Source: Candidatus Bathyarchaeota archaeon
Lineage (GTDB): Archaea > Thermoproteota > Bathyarchaeia > Bathyarchaeales > Bathycorpusculaceae
Direction of reading: 5' to 3'
DNA: 64,000 nt
NCBI GenBank assembly: GCA_018396705.1
Contig: JAGTQZ010000009.1
Span: 158,099-222,098 of the forward strand
In this document: positions 30,223 through 39,840 of the stretch, in pieces
Numbering within the stretch: position 1 is the first letter of the stretch
How the letters are laid out: every line of letters starts with the position of its first letter
Position numbers and translations under genes: made by a program
The notes under the pieces: model-generated
The model's input: only the letters and a program-made list of their open reading frames with translations
Database searches by the model: none
What the model was told of the DNA's origin: nothing

Positions 30223-31092
30223 TTATACTTCTAAATTTGATAATGCCTTTATGAAAAATCCTATGGTGAATGATAATCCTGCTATTCCGAGGCTAATGGC
30301 TGTCATTTCTAGAAACCTCTTTTTGAATAGCAGGTCTTTTGCAACTGAAATGTAGAACGTGAACAAGAAGATGATGGCGATCGCCAATAATATTGTTAAA
30401 ACTAGGCAAGCATATGCGTCTGAAAGAAGCAAATACGGAGATATTAGAAGCAAAACTGTGAGGATATAGGCAACTCCAGTATACCCAGCCGCCTTAAGCG
30501 GGTTTTTACCGTTTCCTTCAGATTTCGTTGATAAATATTCTGACGTAGCCATCGATAACGACGCTGCAAATCCAGTAATCAGCCCAGTTAATGCCACTAA
30601 ACGAGTGTTTGGAAGGGCGAGGGTGAACCCTGCAAGAGCCCCTGTAAGCTCGACGAGAGCGTCATTTAAACCTAACACCATGGAGCCAACATACCTCAGT
30701 CTTTCCTCATCAATTAAATTCATAAGTTGTCTTTCATGTTCATCCTCGTCTTTCACAATGTTTTTAGCGTCGGGCACAAACTCGGATATTTTTTCATAGG
30801 TCACTTCAGCTTTTTCTTCACCTCTTTCCATGAGCTTCATTCCAAAAGTTATCCCGAAGAACTTTGAAATCAAAAAATACTTAAAAATCCTAAGTTTATC
30901 TGGCTTTACATCTTTGTCCGTGTATTTCCTCCAAAACTCGTAATGTTTTAACTCTTCATTTGAAATACGTCTTAAGACCTCCTTATTATTTGGCTGTTTT
31001 ACCATCTGAGCTAACTTTTCATAGATAAAATGCTCAGTGATCTCATTCTTTTGTGCCATTAATAACGCCCTTTTGACTTTCTCATTTAACAT
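30223..31092 (-). CDS. VIT1/CCC1-family iron transporter with ferritin-like N-terminal domain
   Basis: About 289 residues from the ATG at 31092. Residues 1-130 are a rubrerythrin-type four-helix domain with Glu/His ligands (NEITEHFIYEKLAQM; NEELKHYEFWRKY; KDEDEHERQLMNLIDEERL). Then follow five membrane helices of the VIT1/CCC1 family, including VALTGLITGFAASLSMATSE. Such fusions bind Fe(II) and move it across membranes to keep the cytoplasm free of excess iron. An earlier in-frame start at 31206 would add 38 unrelated residues. It is divergent from the ferritin-like gene at 31276. Confidence 0.88.
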   Translation of the reverse strand: MLNEKVKRALLMAQKNEITEHFIYEKLAQMVKQPNNKEVLRRISNEELKHYEFWRKYTDKDVKPDKLRIFKYFLISKFFGITFGMKLMERGEEKAEVTYEKISEFVPDAKNIVKDEDEHERQLMNLIDEERLRYVGSMVLGLNDALVELTGALAGFTLALPNTRLVALTGLITGFAASLSMATSEYLSTKSEGNGKNPLKAAGYTGVAYILTVLLLISPYLLLSDAYACLVLTILLAIAIIFLFTFYISVAKDLLFKKRFLEMTAISLGIAGLSFTIGFFIKALSNLEV

Positions 31093-31275
31093 ACAGTTTT
31101 CAGAACCATACGACATGGTATCTCTAACACCTAATTCATTTTTTAGTTCCTTTGGCTCTGTTAAGCTTATCGTTAAAGTCTGCCAGCAGCTGAAATTTGG
31201 AGTCACGGTCTTTATTTCTAGTTAACAAATGCTTTATGTTTGCAGTAATATCCTCCGAGTTTGTTGGGGACCCTT

Positions 31276-31833
31276 ATGGTTAGGACAACGTTAAAAAGGG
31301 AATTGGAAAAGTTTCTATATTGCTCTGGCCTTCTGGAGGAGAGAGTTGCAAAGGCTTACGAACACATCGTTAAGTTGGTGGACGACAAGCCTATCGGTTG
31401 CCTTCTAAGTTTTATTGCTCGCGACTCTTTTAAACATGCAGAATGTTTTAAGGTTATAGGCGAATGTTCGTCTGGCAATATGAAGGATCGTTTTGAACAG
31501 TGTGAACAAGTTTGGGGCGAAACTTGGAAAAACCTTGTGGTTGACGCTGAAAAATTTCTGAGCAAGCGTAGAATAAGCCATGAAGAACTTGTTTCGTTGA
31601 TAAATGGTTTAATGAAGCTTGAAAGCTTTGCTGCCGAGGAATATCTAACAGTATTGCATGTAAAATTGATTGAGTTGATGGCGGAGGAAAGAAAAATAGA
31701 TTTAGAGCCTTTTAAAGCGGTTCTTGAATGGATAGTTGAAGATGAAAAGAGGCATGAGCAAATCCTTAGGATGATCGAAAATCTGCTGATAAAAAGAGAA
31801 AGCAGAAAAATTAATGGTTTCTCCAACTCTTAA
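31276..31833 (+). CDS. Ferritin-like diiron protein
   Basis: About 185 residues, all-helical with regularly spaced carboxylate/His ligands: LEERVAKAYEHIVKL, RDSFKHAECFKVI, AAEEYLTVLHVKL and EDEKRHEQILRMI, the pattern of rubrerythrin/ferritin-like four-helix bundles. The C-terminal rubredoxin domain of classical rubrerythrin is absent. An oxidase or peroxidase role in iron and peroxide handling is likely. ATG at 31276 preferred over TTG at 31261. It is divergent from the VIT1-type transporter and 150 bp before the peroxiredoxin. Confidence 0.8.
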   Translation: MVRTTLKRELEKFLYCSGLLEERVAKAYEHIVKLVDDKPIGCLLSFIARDSFKHAECFKVIGECSSGNMKDRFEQCEQVWGETWKNLVVDAEKFLSKRRISHEELVSLINGLMKLESFAAEEYLTVLHVKLIELMAEERKIDLEPFKAVLEWIVEDEKRHEQILRMIENLLIKRESRKINGFSNS

Positions 31834-31983
31834 CTTCAGCATTAACCAATTTTCGTTAAGAAATGGTATAAAAGCGCTGAAAATAATTTTTCAGCTGCTT
31901 TTAAGAGACGAATTTTGTAGGCAAATTTTATATGTCATTTCATTATGAAAAGTGTTTTGGTGATTTTTGTGGAAGAGTATAAA

Positions 31984-32631
31984 ATGCCATTAATAGGTGA
32001 CAGATTCCCTCAAATGGAGGTTAGAACCACCAGAGGCGTGATTAGGCTTCCAGACGATTACAGCGGTAAGTGGTTTATTCTATTCAGCCATCCAGCCGAC
32101 TTTACACCAGTATGCACCACAGAATTCGTCGCATTCCAGAAAAGATATGAAGAGTTCCAGAAGCTGCAATGCGAACTAATAGGATTGAGCATAGACCAAG
32201 TTTTCGCCCATCTAAAGTGGGAAGAATGGATTAAAGAAAAGCTTGATGTAGAAATAAAGTTCCCGATAATAGCGGATAATACAGGCGAAATCTCCGCCAG
32301 ATTAGGTATGCGTCACAAGCAGGCCGCGGGAACACAGACAGTTAGAGCCGTATTCATAGTTGACCCTAAAGGCATTGTCAGGGCGATACTCTATTATCCT
32401 ATGGAGCTCGGCAGAAACATGGACGAGATACTCCGAATGGTGAAGGCGCTCCAAATAGCCGACAAAGGCTACGCTATACCAGCTAACTGGCCCAACAATG
32501 AGATAATCGGCGACAACGTGATCGTTCCGCCAGCAAACACTGTAGACATGATCCAGAAAAGAAGAGACCAAGAGAAGGCTGGAGAGATAAAGTGCATAGA
32601 TTGGTGGCTATGCTACAAGAAGGTAGAGTAA
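31984..32631 (+). CDS. Peroxiredoxin (archaeal Prx6-type)
   Basis: About 215 residues from the ATG at 31984. The peroxidatic cysteine C44 lies in [17 protein letters not shown]. Long C-terminal arm with [16 protein letters not shown] and two further cysteines ([12 protein letters not shown]), as in archaeal 2-Cys enzymes with a decameric or dodecameric ring. It reduces H2O2 and organic peroxides. A TATA-like TTTTATAT at 31926-31933 is consistent with a start at 31984; an ATG at 31945 is also open. Confidence 0.92.
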   Translation: MPLIGDRFPQMEVRTTRGVIRLPDDYSGKWFILFSHPADFTPVCTTEFVAFQKRYEEFQKLQCELIGLSIDQVFAHLKWEEWIKEKLDVEIKFPIIADNTGEISARLGMRHKQAAGTQTVRAVFIVDPKGIVRAILYYPMELGRNMDEILRMVKALQIADKGYAIPANWPNNEIIGDNVIVPPANTVDMIQKRRDQEKAGEIKCIDWWLCYKKVE

Positions 32632-32734
32632 AACCTAGCAATCTACATAAATATCTCCCCACATTTTTCTCACGATGTTACATAAATCTCCCAAGATCTG
32701 TTAAGAGACATTAAACGAACAGTATGATTGTGCT

Positions 32735-33232
32735 CTACCATAATAGATTTATTTTTTCGAGTATGTGGAAGGCTAGTGTGAAGTAGAAGACTATTGTTAA
32801 TGGTATGTGTAGTGCTTTCCAATAATCTTTTATGATTTTGGCTTTTACATATCGTCCTAGTATCCCGCTTATAACTATTACCACCATGAGAAGAAAAGCG
32901 AAGAAGCTGATAAAGTATCCTGGCCTTGGAACCTGTATTTTGTTGATTATGTGGAAGACAACGAGCACTATGGAAAGTGCTCCTGTGATACAGTGAATCA
33001 GCAACCACTTTTTAATGCTTCCTGGGAAACCCCTCTTTAAAGCCGAATAGAAAGCTGAAACTGCAAAAATCGCGAAACCCGCCCACCCAAACCAATGGGC
33101 AGCATCCCTCGGAAAGATTCTATAAGATCCTCTTTGTTGACGTCTAGCCCCAGGACCCACATTGAAGGTTACAAGCGCGGCTATAAGCAACAGAGACAGA
33201 ATAGCGATCATCAAAAACAAAGCTTTACTCAA
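32735..33232 (-). CDS. Four-helix membrane protein, possible heme-b protein
   Basis: 165 residues, four membrane helices. Histidines lie in comparable places inside the helices: AAHWFGWAGFAIF, LLIHCITGALSIVLVVFHII, and ALHIPLTIVFYFTLAFHILE. Paired histidines in neighbouring helices are the mark of b-type cytochromes (cytochrome b561/ferric-reductase-like). It could pass electrons from or to the redox proteins encoded next to it; that is inferred from context. Convergent with the peroxiredoxin gene. Confidence 0.7.
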   Translation of the reverse strand: MSKALFLMIAILSLLLIAALVTFNVGPGARRQQRGSYRIFPRDAAHWFGWAGFAIFAVSAFYSALKRGFPGSIKKWLLIHCITGALSIVLVVFHIINKIQVPRPGYFISFFAFLLMVVIVISGILGRYVKAKIIKDYWKALHIPLTIVFYFTLAFHILEKINLLW

Positions 33233-33603
33233 ATTCCATCCATCCTTCTAAGGGATTGCTGTATTATAAAAATTGTGCCTTTGAAAAATGCTGGTTAGAA
33301 ATAAACTCTAATAACCTATTTCTGTTAGTAACGTCTAAAAGAAAAACTAAAAACGTGACGCATCTTAAATTCAGTTTTTGGCTTTGCAAAAAGTTGGGGT
33401 TTCCTGTTGGGAAAAACCGTGCAGGCCGAGTTTGAAGCCTACTATTGTAGGGTAACGAAGACTTTAGCCTTGTGGCGGTGATTTAGCCATGGAGAGGCTG
33501 ATGAGCTGCCGAAGGGCCTGAAGCGGGATTTGCAACGGAAAATCGAGGCTTGACACCGAAAGGCTGAGGAATTCAGGGAGAAAGGCGACTTGACGCGGGC
33601 TGG
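33233..33603. other. Decayed sequence at the left of the replication module
   Basis: About 370 bp without an intact gene. 33400-33600 keeps coding-like fragments broken by stops (for example LPKGLKRDLQRKIEA and HRKAEEFREKGDLTRAGN), consistent with decayed element genes. No RNA gene or palindrome was noticed. Confidence 0.45.
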
Positions 33604-33893
33604 AAATTGAAAAACGTGATTTAAGCTACTGTCTGCAAAACCCGGAGGTGGTGAAGGTTATACGGTATTTAAGCCTTGGCGGCGGCTCAATAGGCCAAAT
33701 TGCACGGGCAATAGGCGTCAACGACTACGATAGAGTTAGGCAGATTGTCGAAAAGCTCCAAGCAGGAGGAATCTTTTTGGTTTCACGTTTTGGAAAACGC
33801 GACTACCTAGTGACATTAAACAATTCCAGCCCCATAACCCAAAAACTCCTCGAAACTCTAAACTCATGGTATGGGGAAATACAAGAAAAATAA
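33604..33893 (+). pseudogene. Truncated copy of the element A RHH/winged-helix regulator
   Basis: The frame IEKRDLSYCLQNPEVVKVIR and onward (RYLSLGGGSIGQIARAIG; SRFGKRDYLVTLNNSSPITQ) matches the C-terminal two thirds of the protein at 3282-3707. The N-terminal ribbon-helix-helix part is missing. A shorter version starting at GTG 33648 might still be translated as a free winged-helix domain. It marks element-derived DNA. Confidence 0.65.
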
Positions 33894-33966
33894 GGCAGCT
33901 CGATGCAGGATTGCTTTTTGATGCGTTTACCTCGAAAATTTCGTTAACAAGGGCCATATTTAGCCT

Positions 33967-35046
33967 TTAGGCAAAGATGTAGTATAACTCTGGTTTTTCC
34001 CTTTTGAAGTTTTCAAGGTCCTGTTTAGCCGCCTGCTCAGCCCTTCTCCAGTCAAAGCCTCTTCGTATATAATGTCTTATAAGTTTAATAAGGGCGTCGG
34101 GCTGCTTACTGTAGGCATAACGCTCCAAAAAATCCTCAATTTGCTCTTTTCCTATCAATGTTATCTCCTGCTTTGTATTTCGACTTTCAACTTCCTCTAT
34201 TATCGGGTTTAGCTTCCTCCAGTCTTCTTCGCTTAAATTAAATTTGAGCTTCCATTCCATTTTTTGTAATTCCCTTTCTAGTTTCTGTTTTTCAAGATAT
34301 AAATCGCCAAGCTCTTTAAAACTCCATAAAACAAAAAAACCTTTAACGGGTTTAAGTGTTAGAATATGCAGCGAATCGTCTTTCAAGTCGTCTATCAAGT
34401 AAAATTCAATTGCTAAGATGTAACGGAAAACATCTAACTCCATGTCCATTTTATGTTTGGCTTCCTCATGTGGGATCTTCATAGTCTCTAATATAGTCTC
34501 TCTGACATCTGGATGTTCATCCATATACCTTTCAAGCTCCTCAACCGAAATCAACTTCAATATTATATTACTAGGGCCCTCCTCAATTTTATGATATCTC
34601 GCATAATGTTGTCTTACAACCTGCTGTATACTCTCTTCATCCCATCTAAGCCTGCGCAATTCATCAATAACAGCTCTAATGGGTGGACATTTACTTTGCA
34701 GTTTTGCGATTTTTTCACACACTTCATCATATCGTTTTTGAAGTTTCATCCGTTCAATTTCATATGGGTTGGCTTTATCGATTTTTGCATTATAATCTCT
34801 TTTCATGGCTGCTTTCTCAGCTTCTTCTTTGCCTTTAGGCGTTAAACTATATATTGCATGTAAGCCGCCGTTTGGTTTTGGCTCATAACGTTTCGTTATT
34901 AAACCTTCTTTTTCTAGTTGTTGGCGGGCTTTAAGGAACGTTTTATTTGCACATTCAGCCTTCTCTTCAAGTTGAGAAGCGTTAGCTTCTCCGATTTCTA
35001 ACAGATAGGTCAAGATTTTGTTTTTGACTTCTTCAAGGGTTGGCAT
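33967..35046 (-). CDS. Winged-helix regulator of the replication module, 359 aa
   Basis: Starts MPTLEEVKNKILTYLLEIGE at the ATG 35046. Residues 1-75 are a winged helix (ASQLEEKAECANKTFLKARQ, LEKEGLITKRYEPKPNGG, YSLTPKGKEEAEKA). The remaining part is long, charged and helical (LYLEKQKLERELQKMEWKL), with no motif I recognise. It is divergent from the ribbon-helix-helix gene at 35129, and thus in the same position relative to a primase gene as the winged-helix gene at 3743-4471 in element A. Confidence 0.65.
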   Translation of the reverse strand: MPTLEEVKNKILTYLLEIGEANASQLEEKAECANKTFLKARQQLEKEGLITKRYEPKPNGGLHAIYSLTPKGKEEAEKAAMKRDYNAKIDKANPYEIERMKLQKRYDEVCEKIAKLQSKCPPIRAVIDELRRLRWDEESIQQVVRQHYARYHKIEEGPSNIILKLISVEELERYMDEHPDVRETILETMKIPHEEAKHKMDMELDVFRYILAIEFYLIDDLKDDSLHILTLKPVKGFFVLWSFKELGDLYLEKQKLERELQKMEWKLKFNLSEEDWRKLNPIIEEVESRNTKQEITLIGKEQIEDFLERYAYSKQPDALIKLIRHYIRRGFDWRRAEQAAKQDLENFKREKPELYYIFA

Positions 35047-35128
35047 TCTACACCACACGTGTACTCGATACATGTATAATAACCACTTGTTATTTAACTT
35101 TCGCTGAAAAAGTGCGGTGAACGTGGCG

Positions 35129-35293
35129 ATGTCGCGGCTTAAAAAATGGTCAATCCCGGTGACAGAGCAACTTGATAAAGCTGTGGAAAAAGCCATTCAA
35201 AAAGATTCCCATGTTTCAAAAAGTGACTTCATAAGAGATGCGGTTAGAGAAAAACTTCGCAACCTCGGCCTTTTGGATGGCGAAAGAGCGTGA
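35129..35293 (+). CDS. Ribbon-helix-helix protein, 54 aa
   Basis: ATG 35129 to TGA 35293. MSRLKKWSIPVTEQLDKAVE then AIQKDSHVSKSDFIRDAVRE and KLRNLGLL: a strand, helix and SKSDFIRDAV second helix, as in CopG/NikR-type proteins. It ends 17 bp before the primase gene and probably regulates it; position-equivalent to the AbrB-like gene of element A. Confidence 0.82.
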   Translation: MSRLKKWSIPVTEQLDKAVEKAIQKDSHVSKSDFIRDAVREKLRNLGLLDGERA

Positions 35294-35310
35294 AGGAGTG
35301 ACTGATTTTA

Positions 35311-38300
35311 ATGAGCGAAATCGTTGAAGCTGCGCGCAATTATTGGAGTTTAGGGCTTCCGATTGTTCCGCTTAAAGGCAAGCAGCCGCTCATTGAATGG
35401 GCTAAATGGCAAAAGGAGCCTCAGACGGAAGAGGAATTCTGCAGCCTTCCATGGAGTCAAGCGGACGGTTTCGCGGTGATTTGTGGCTCGAAAGCAAAAA
35501 ACGGCTTGTATCTCGGGGCTATCGATTTCGATGTTAAAAATGTCAGTCAAGAGGCTGTAGAGAGGGGCCGCAATGTCCTTCGAAATTTGCCAATAACCCA
35601 GATAGAGGAGACTCCAAGCAAGGGCCAACATTGGATTTATCTAAGCCATGTCAAGCCAAAGAGCATAAGCGCCTATCACAATGTTTGTGGGCTTGAGTTA
35701 ATCGGTGAAGGAAAACTCGTTATCATGGCACCCTCTGAGGGCTACAGGAGGCTTAACGATAACTCGCCAACCATAGTCCAGGATTTGGAAGCCGTCTTCT
35801 ATGAGGCCCTTCAGAGGGCCGGGGTTCAAATTCCGCCCAAAACATGGTTTAACAAGGAAAAGCCTGTCAAGGGTTATAAGGGGCCGGAACCACCATGCAT
35901 TAAGGCTCTTATCCAAGGGGTTGAAGAGGGCCTACGCAACGAGGTTGGCATCCGGCTAGCGTCTTACCTTGTTAATTTTCGAGGGTTAAGTAAAACCAAA
36001 GCCTTAGTGAAACTTAAAGCTTGGAACAGCCGCAACCGGCCGCCTTTACCCAACAGAGAAGTTGAAGCCATATTAAAAAGCGCTGAAACCCATGGCTACG
36101 TTTACGGTTGTGATGATCCGCTTTTAAAGGTTAACTGTAAAGAGGCTGAATGTCCCATTATCAAAGGCCCTAAGAAAGTTGTGAGGACTCCGTCGGCTGG
36201 ATTGCCAGACAGCCGGCTGATAGAACAGGGGTTCGACGGCCAAAACGTCTTTTTCCTAGTTTATGACTCAAAAACGGGCTCTGTTGAAAAAATGGAGACT
36301 GTCGAATTTGAAGACTGCATTTATAAGCCAATTAAAAACCCCGACGTAAAAAACGGGCTAACACTTTTACCAAGTCAGGTTGAGGAGTATGAAAGCGAAG
36401 AGCAACTATTCAAGGAAGTCATAGACTTTCTGAACCGTTGGCACGAGGCACCCAACGAGTTCGAAAGAAAACTAGACGCGTTTTACGTTTTCCTCACCTA
36501 TGTTTATGACCTCTTGCCCAGGCTACCCTATAGGCGGGCTTTAGGCCCCTATGGACGGGGCAAAAGCACATGGCTTGACACTGTTGGCTCCATTTGTTAT
36601 CGCCCAATCATCTTAGCCGGCTGTGATACGGATAAGGCAATTGTTAGGAGAATTAACCTTTGGCGTGGAACGGCCCTCATAGATGAGGCTGACTTTGATA
36701 AATCAAGCCTCTACGCGTTTATCGTGAAAATTTTGAATATTGGTTATGATAAAAGATTGGCTCATTACACGCGAGCCGATGATGTCAATCCTCAAAAAAC
36801 AATTTCGTATTATGTTTTCGGGCCTAAGCTTTTAGCAACCCGAGAAGAGTTTAAGGACAAGGCCCTTGAAAGCCGTTGTTTAACTTTTATTGCACGTGAG
36901 AAAACCCGGCCAATGCCATTATATAGGGATAAGAAATTCCTCGCGGAAGCCCAAGCCATTCGTAATAAACTGATTTTATGGCGGTTTAGAAAATACCATG
37001 AGCTTAAACAAAAAGCTGAAACTCTTGAAACACCGGAGCTGGAAACTGAGTTAAGCGTGTCAAGCAGCCGTATTAAAGAAGTTTTGGCGCCTTTGCTTTT
37101 GTTAAACCCAGAGTTTAAACAGGAAATTAACGAGCTAGCTCAAGAACTTGAAGCCCAAATTAAGGCCTCGGATCCAGACTGGCAACTTGAGGAGCAGTTT
37201 AATGATGCCTTAGCTAGGATTTGCGGTGAAGTGCCGATAGGTGTGAGTGGTTCGGAAGGCCTCTTAGTGAGCCGGGTAGAAGATGAAAAGGCTACTCTAA
37301 AGCCCTACCTGCAACCAGAACCACAGAAAATGGTTTTGAGGATTCCACTGGTTAAGATTTCAAAAATAATCCTTGACGACCCAAACCCGGACCCAGATGA
37401 GTTGAAGGGCCTTAACCAAAAATTGTCCAGGATTGCGAAAAACCGCCTTGGGCTTAAGGTTTTAAAGGATCGTAAAAGGCGCACCGTTATAGAAGTGGGG
37501 CTCCCCTATAAGCCTTCCGCACCTATCAAACCTATCGGCATCAAAACCGTCAAAATAATCGAGCTTGATGACTTACACCCATTAGAGAAGGCTAAAGCTT
37601 CTACCGAAGAAGAGGTTGAGGCTATAGAGCCTTGTGAGGAAGCTAAGGCTGAGCGTAAGCCCGGGATACGCCTTGGAATGCTGCGTTGGGCCGGGCTAAC
37701 CGCTAAAATCCCTAATGTTTGGGTTTGGAAAGCCGTTGAGTTTACGCGAAAGTGCAACCGCGACCTACCAATGGACTTGACTTTTCCAGACGGAACCGAA
37801 ATTAAAGTTAGAGGCCCTCTTACATGGTTCTTAGCCCGGGTTAAAGCCCTTGAACACTTCAGAAAAGAGTTAAGCCTAACTAGGGATTCAACGGTTCCGG
37901 GTTGCATAGGACTAGGCAAGCCCATACCGCCCAACAAATGCGAAAACTGCTATGGAGACTTAAGCTGTTTCGATTTGCCAGACTTCAAGGCAAAACTAGC
38001 CGAGCAATTCAAAAAAGTGATTAAAATCCGCAAGGGCTTGCGTTACGCGGAAATTAACGTCTATTTATGCGAAACGCCCTATCGCCTAACAGCCGAAGGG
38101 CAGCGGGCTTTATGGCGCCTAATAGCGGACTACATTTTAAGCCATAAGGCAAACAAACATATTTACAAACAATTCTTCGGGGTGGTTGACGACTGGGCCT
38201 CTTTCACCGTGTGGAAAGCCGACGTTGAAGAGGTTCAAGCCAGTTTAATCGAGCTTTTAACCACGAAAGGCAACGTTTACCCAGTGGAAAAGACCATGTT

Positions 38301-38367
38301 TAAAGTTTCCCATTCACGTGTTTGGCACTTTAAAACTAGAGATTTGGGAAAAACAAAAGCTGGCTAG
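35311..38367 (+). CDS. Primase-polymerase fused to a P-loop ATPase (replication protein)
   Basis: 1018 residues. Residues 1-175 form a prim-pol domain homologous to the element A protein (LGAIDFDVKNV with the metal Asp pair, about 67-77; ELIGEGKLVIMAPSEGYRRL). Next comes a PriCT-like helical segment with a Cys-containing CKEAECPI. A P-loop ATPase follows: Walker A GPYGRGKSTWL (about 411-421) and Walker B TALIDEADFD (about 453-462). The C-terminal third contains PPNKCENCYGDLSCFD, perhaps a zinc site. It should prime and unwind element DNA. The helicase part differs from that in element A. Confidence 0.82.
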   Translation: MSEIVEAARNYWSLGLPIVPLKGKQPLIEWAKWQKEPQTEEEFCSLPWSQADGFAVICGSKAKNGLYLGAIDFDVKNVSQEAVERGRNVLRNLPITQIEETPSKGQHWIYLSHVKPKSISAYHNVCGLELIGEGKLVIMAPSEGYRRLNDNSPTIVQDLEAVFYEALQRAGVQIPPKTWFNKEKPVKGYKGPEPPCIKALIQGVEEGLRNEVGIRLASYLVNFRGLSKTKALVKLKAWNSRNRPPLPNREVEAILKSAETHGYVYGCDDPLLKVNCKEAECPIIKGPKKVVRTPSAGLPDSRLIEQGFDGQNVFFLVYDSKTGSVEKMETVEFEDCIYKPIKNPDVKNGLTLLPSQVEEYESEEQLFKEVIDFLNRWHEAPNEFERKLDAFYVFLTYVYDLLPRLPYRRALGPYGRGKSTWLDTVGSICYRPIILAGCDTDKAIVRRINLWRGTALIDEADFDKSSLYAFIVKILNIGYDKRLAHYTRADDVNPQKTISYYVFGPKLLATREEFKDKALESRCLTFIAREKTRPMPLYRDKKFLAEAQAIRNKLILWRFRKYHELKQKAETLETPELETELSVSSSRIKEVLAPLLLLNPEFKQEINELAQELEAQIKASDPDWQLEEQFNDALARICGEVPIGVSGSEGLLVSRVEDEKATLKPYLQPEPQKMVLRIPLVKISKIILDDPNPDPDELKGLNQKLSRIAKNRLGLKVLKDRKRRTVIEVGLPYKPSAPIKPIGIKTVKIIELDDLHPLEKAKASTEEEVEAIEPCEEAKAERKPGIRLGMLRWAGLTAKIPNVWVWKAVEFTRKCNRDLPMDLTFPDGTEIKVRGPLTWFLARVKALEHFRKELSLTRDSTVPGCIGLGKPIPPNKCENCYGDLSCFDLPDFKAKLAEQFKKVIKIRKGLRYAEINVYLCETPYRLTAEGQRALWRLIADYILSHKANKHIYKQFFGVVDDWASFTVWKADVEEVQASLIELLTTKGNVYPVEKTMFKVSHSRVWHFKTRDLGKTKAG

Positions 38368-38382
38368 GAGGAGGGGTGAAAA

Positions 38383-38574
38383 GTGGGCCCTCTAGCTGAG
38401 GGCAAAAAACGCTTCAAACTAAGCCTTGACACACTTGTGTATCAAGCCTTCAAGCTGTTATGCCGCCATCGGGGCTATGGACATCCGAGCCAAGTTCTAG
38501 AGGCTTACATGAGGGCCTGCCTGAAAAACCCTATGCTTCCCCTCATTATAAGGCGAATAGTTGAAGGTGTATAA
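38383..38574 (+). CDS. Small DNA-binding-like protein, 63 aa
   Basis: GTG start with GGAGGAGGGG ahead. MGPLAEGKKRFKLSLDTLVY then SQVLEAYMRACLKNPMLPLI: a short strand and two helices, of ribbon-helix-helix appearance. It lies between the primase and the integrase in one run of genes (spacing 15 bp and 1 bp). Possibly the excision or integration regulator. Confidence 0.6.
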   Translation: MGPLAEGKKRFKLSLDTLVYQAFKLLCRHRGYGHPSQVLEAYMRACLKNPMLPLIIRRIVEGV

Positions 38575-38575
38575 A

Positions 38576-39814
38576 ATGGTTGAGGAGGCTCCTGCAGCAA
38601 GCCCGTCAAAAAAGCCCGCTTTCATGGTTGAAGCCCATAATGGGCTTTGCTGTCCAGAATGCAGCAGCAAAAGGCTTTACAAAGACGGCTTACGCTATCT
38701 AGCAGACGGCTGCACAGTTCAACGCTATTTGTGTAGAGATTGCGGTTACCGCTTTTCATGGCCGAGGGCTGAAAAGCCAAAGCAGCATGGAAGCAAGAAT
38801 TTAAAAATCAACGCGGGCTTAACTTTTAACCGATGCAGCTCCAGAGCCTTGGCCCTTCTGGAGCAAAGCGTGGAATGGGCCATGAATAGGCAAGCGGAAA
38901 ATGGGCAGAGGGCTGCGGGAGCCACAAGCAAGGCTAATGTAAAAAGCAGCATAGTAAACTTTGCTTGGAAACTAAAAAAGGAGGGTTACAGCGAAGCCAC
39001 CATTAAAGATTACTGCTACATTCTTGAGACGTTAAGTAAAAGAGGAGCCAACTTAACGGATCCTGAAAGTGTCAAAGAAACTATCGCTAGACAGGAAACA
39101 TGGAGCGAAGCCAGAAAATGCATAGCGGTTAAAGCCTACAAGGCTTTCGCCAAATTTCTAGGCATAACATGGTCCCCGCCAAAATATAAAGTTCCACAAA
39201 AGCTTCCATTCATTCCCCAAGAGAAAGAGCTTGACGACCTAATATCCGGCTGCAACGGCCAAATGGCTGTATTCCTCCAACTGCTAAAAGAGACAGGTGC
39301 AAGATGCGGCGAAGTCTTTAACCTGAAATGGACAGACATTGATTTGGCAAGCAACACGGTAAGAATAACCCCTGAAAAAGGAAGCAACCCACGCATATTC
39401 AAAATCTCATCAAAACTTGCCTCAATGCTTGCAAACCTTCCTAAAAAGGACATCAAAGTCTTCACCTATAAAAACAAGTTCTACCTCAGAAAAAGCTTTG
39501 AAAAGCAACGAAAAAGAATAGTCTTCAAACTTGGAAACCCGAGGCTTCTCCAAATAAGCTTCCACACTTTCCGCCACTGGAAAGCCACCATGGAATACTA
39601 CAAAACCAAGGACATACTTCACGTCATGCAACTGCTCGGACACAAAAACATAAAAAACACATTGATCTACACCCAGTTAGTCCAAAACATTACCGAAGAC
39701 GAATACATCTGCAAAACAGCCAAAACCCTAGAAGAGGCAAAACAGCTCATTGAAGCAGGCTTCGAATATGTTTGCGAAATTGACAACTGCAAACTGTTCA
39801 AGAAAAGAAAATAA
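38576..39814 (+). CDS. int: Zinc-ribbon tyrosine recombinase next to tRNA-Pro
   Basis: 412 residues from the ATG at 38576. N-terminal zinc ribbon like those of IS1-type transposases: CPECSSKRLYKDGLRY and YLCRDCGYRFS. Then a core-binding domain and a full recombinase catalytic domain: box I ETGARCGEVFNL (Arg), box II HTFRHWKATMEYY, LLGHKNIKNTLIYTQLV with the nucleophile Tyr. It ends 26 bp before tRNA-Pro, its probable target. It is homologous along the whole length to the integrase at 39951, which faces it from the other side of the tRNA. Confidence 0.88.
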   Translation: MVEEAPAASPSKKPAFMVEAHNGLCCPECSSKRLYKDGLRYLADGCTVQRYLCRDCGYRFSWPRAEKPKQHGSKNLKINAGLTFNRCSSRALALLEQSVEWAMNRQAENGQRAAGATSKANVKSSIVNFAWKLKKEGYSEATIKDYCYILETLSKRGANLTDPESVKETIARQETWSEARKCIAVKAYKAFAKFLGITWSPPKYKVPQKLPFIPQEKELDDLISGCNGQMAVFLQLLKETGARCGEVFNLKWTDIDLASNTVRITPEKGSNPRIFKISSKLASMLANLPKKDIKVFTYKNKFYLRKSFEKQRKRIVFKLGNPRLLQISFHTFRHWKATMEYYKTKDILHVMQLLGHKNIKNTLIYTQLVQNITEDEYICKTAKTLEEAKQLIEAGFEYVCEIDNCKLFKKRK

Positions 39815-39840
39815 GCCCTGGGGTACTCGACTATTCTATT

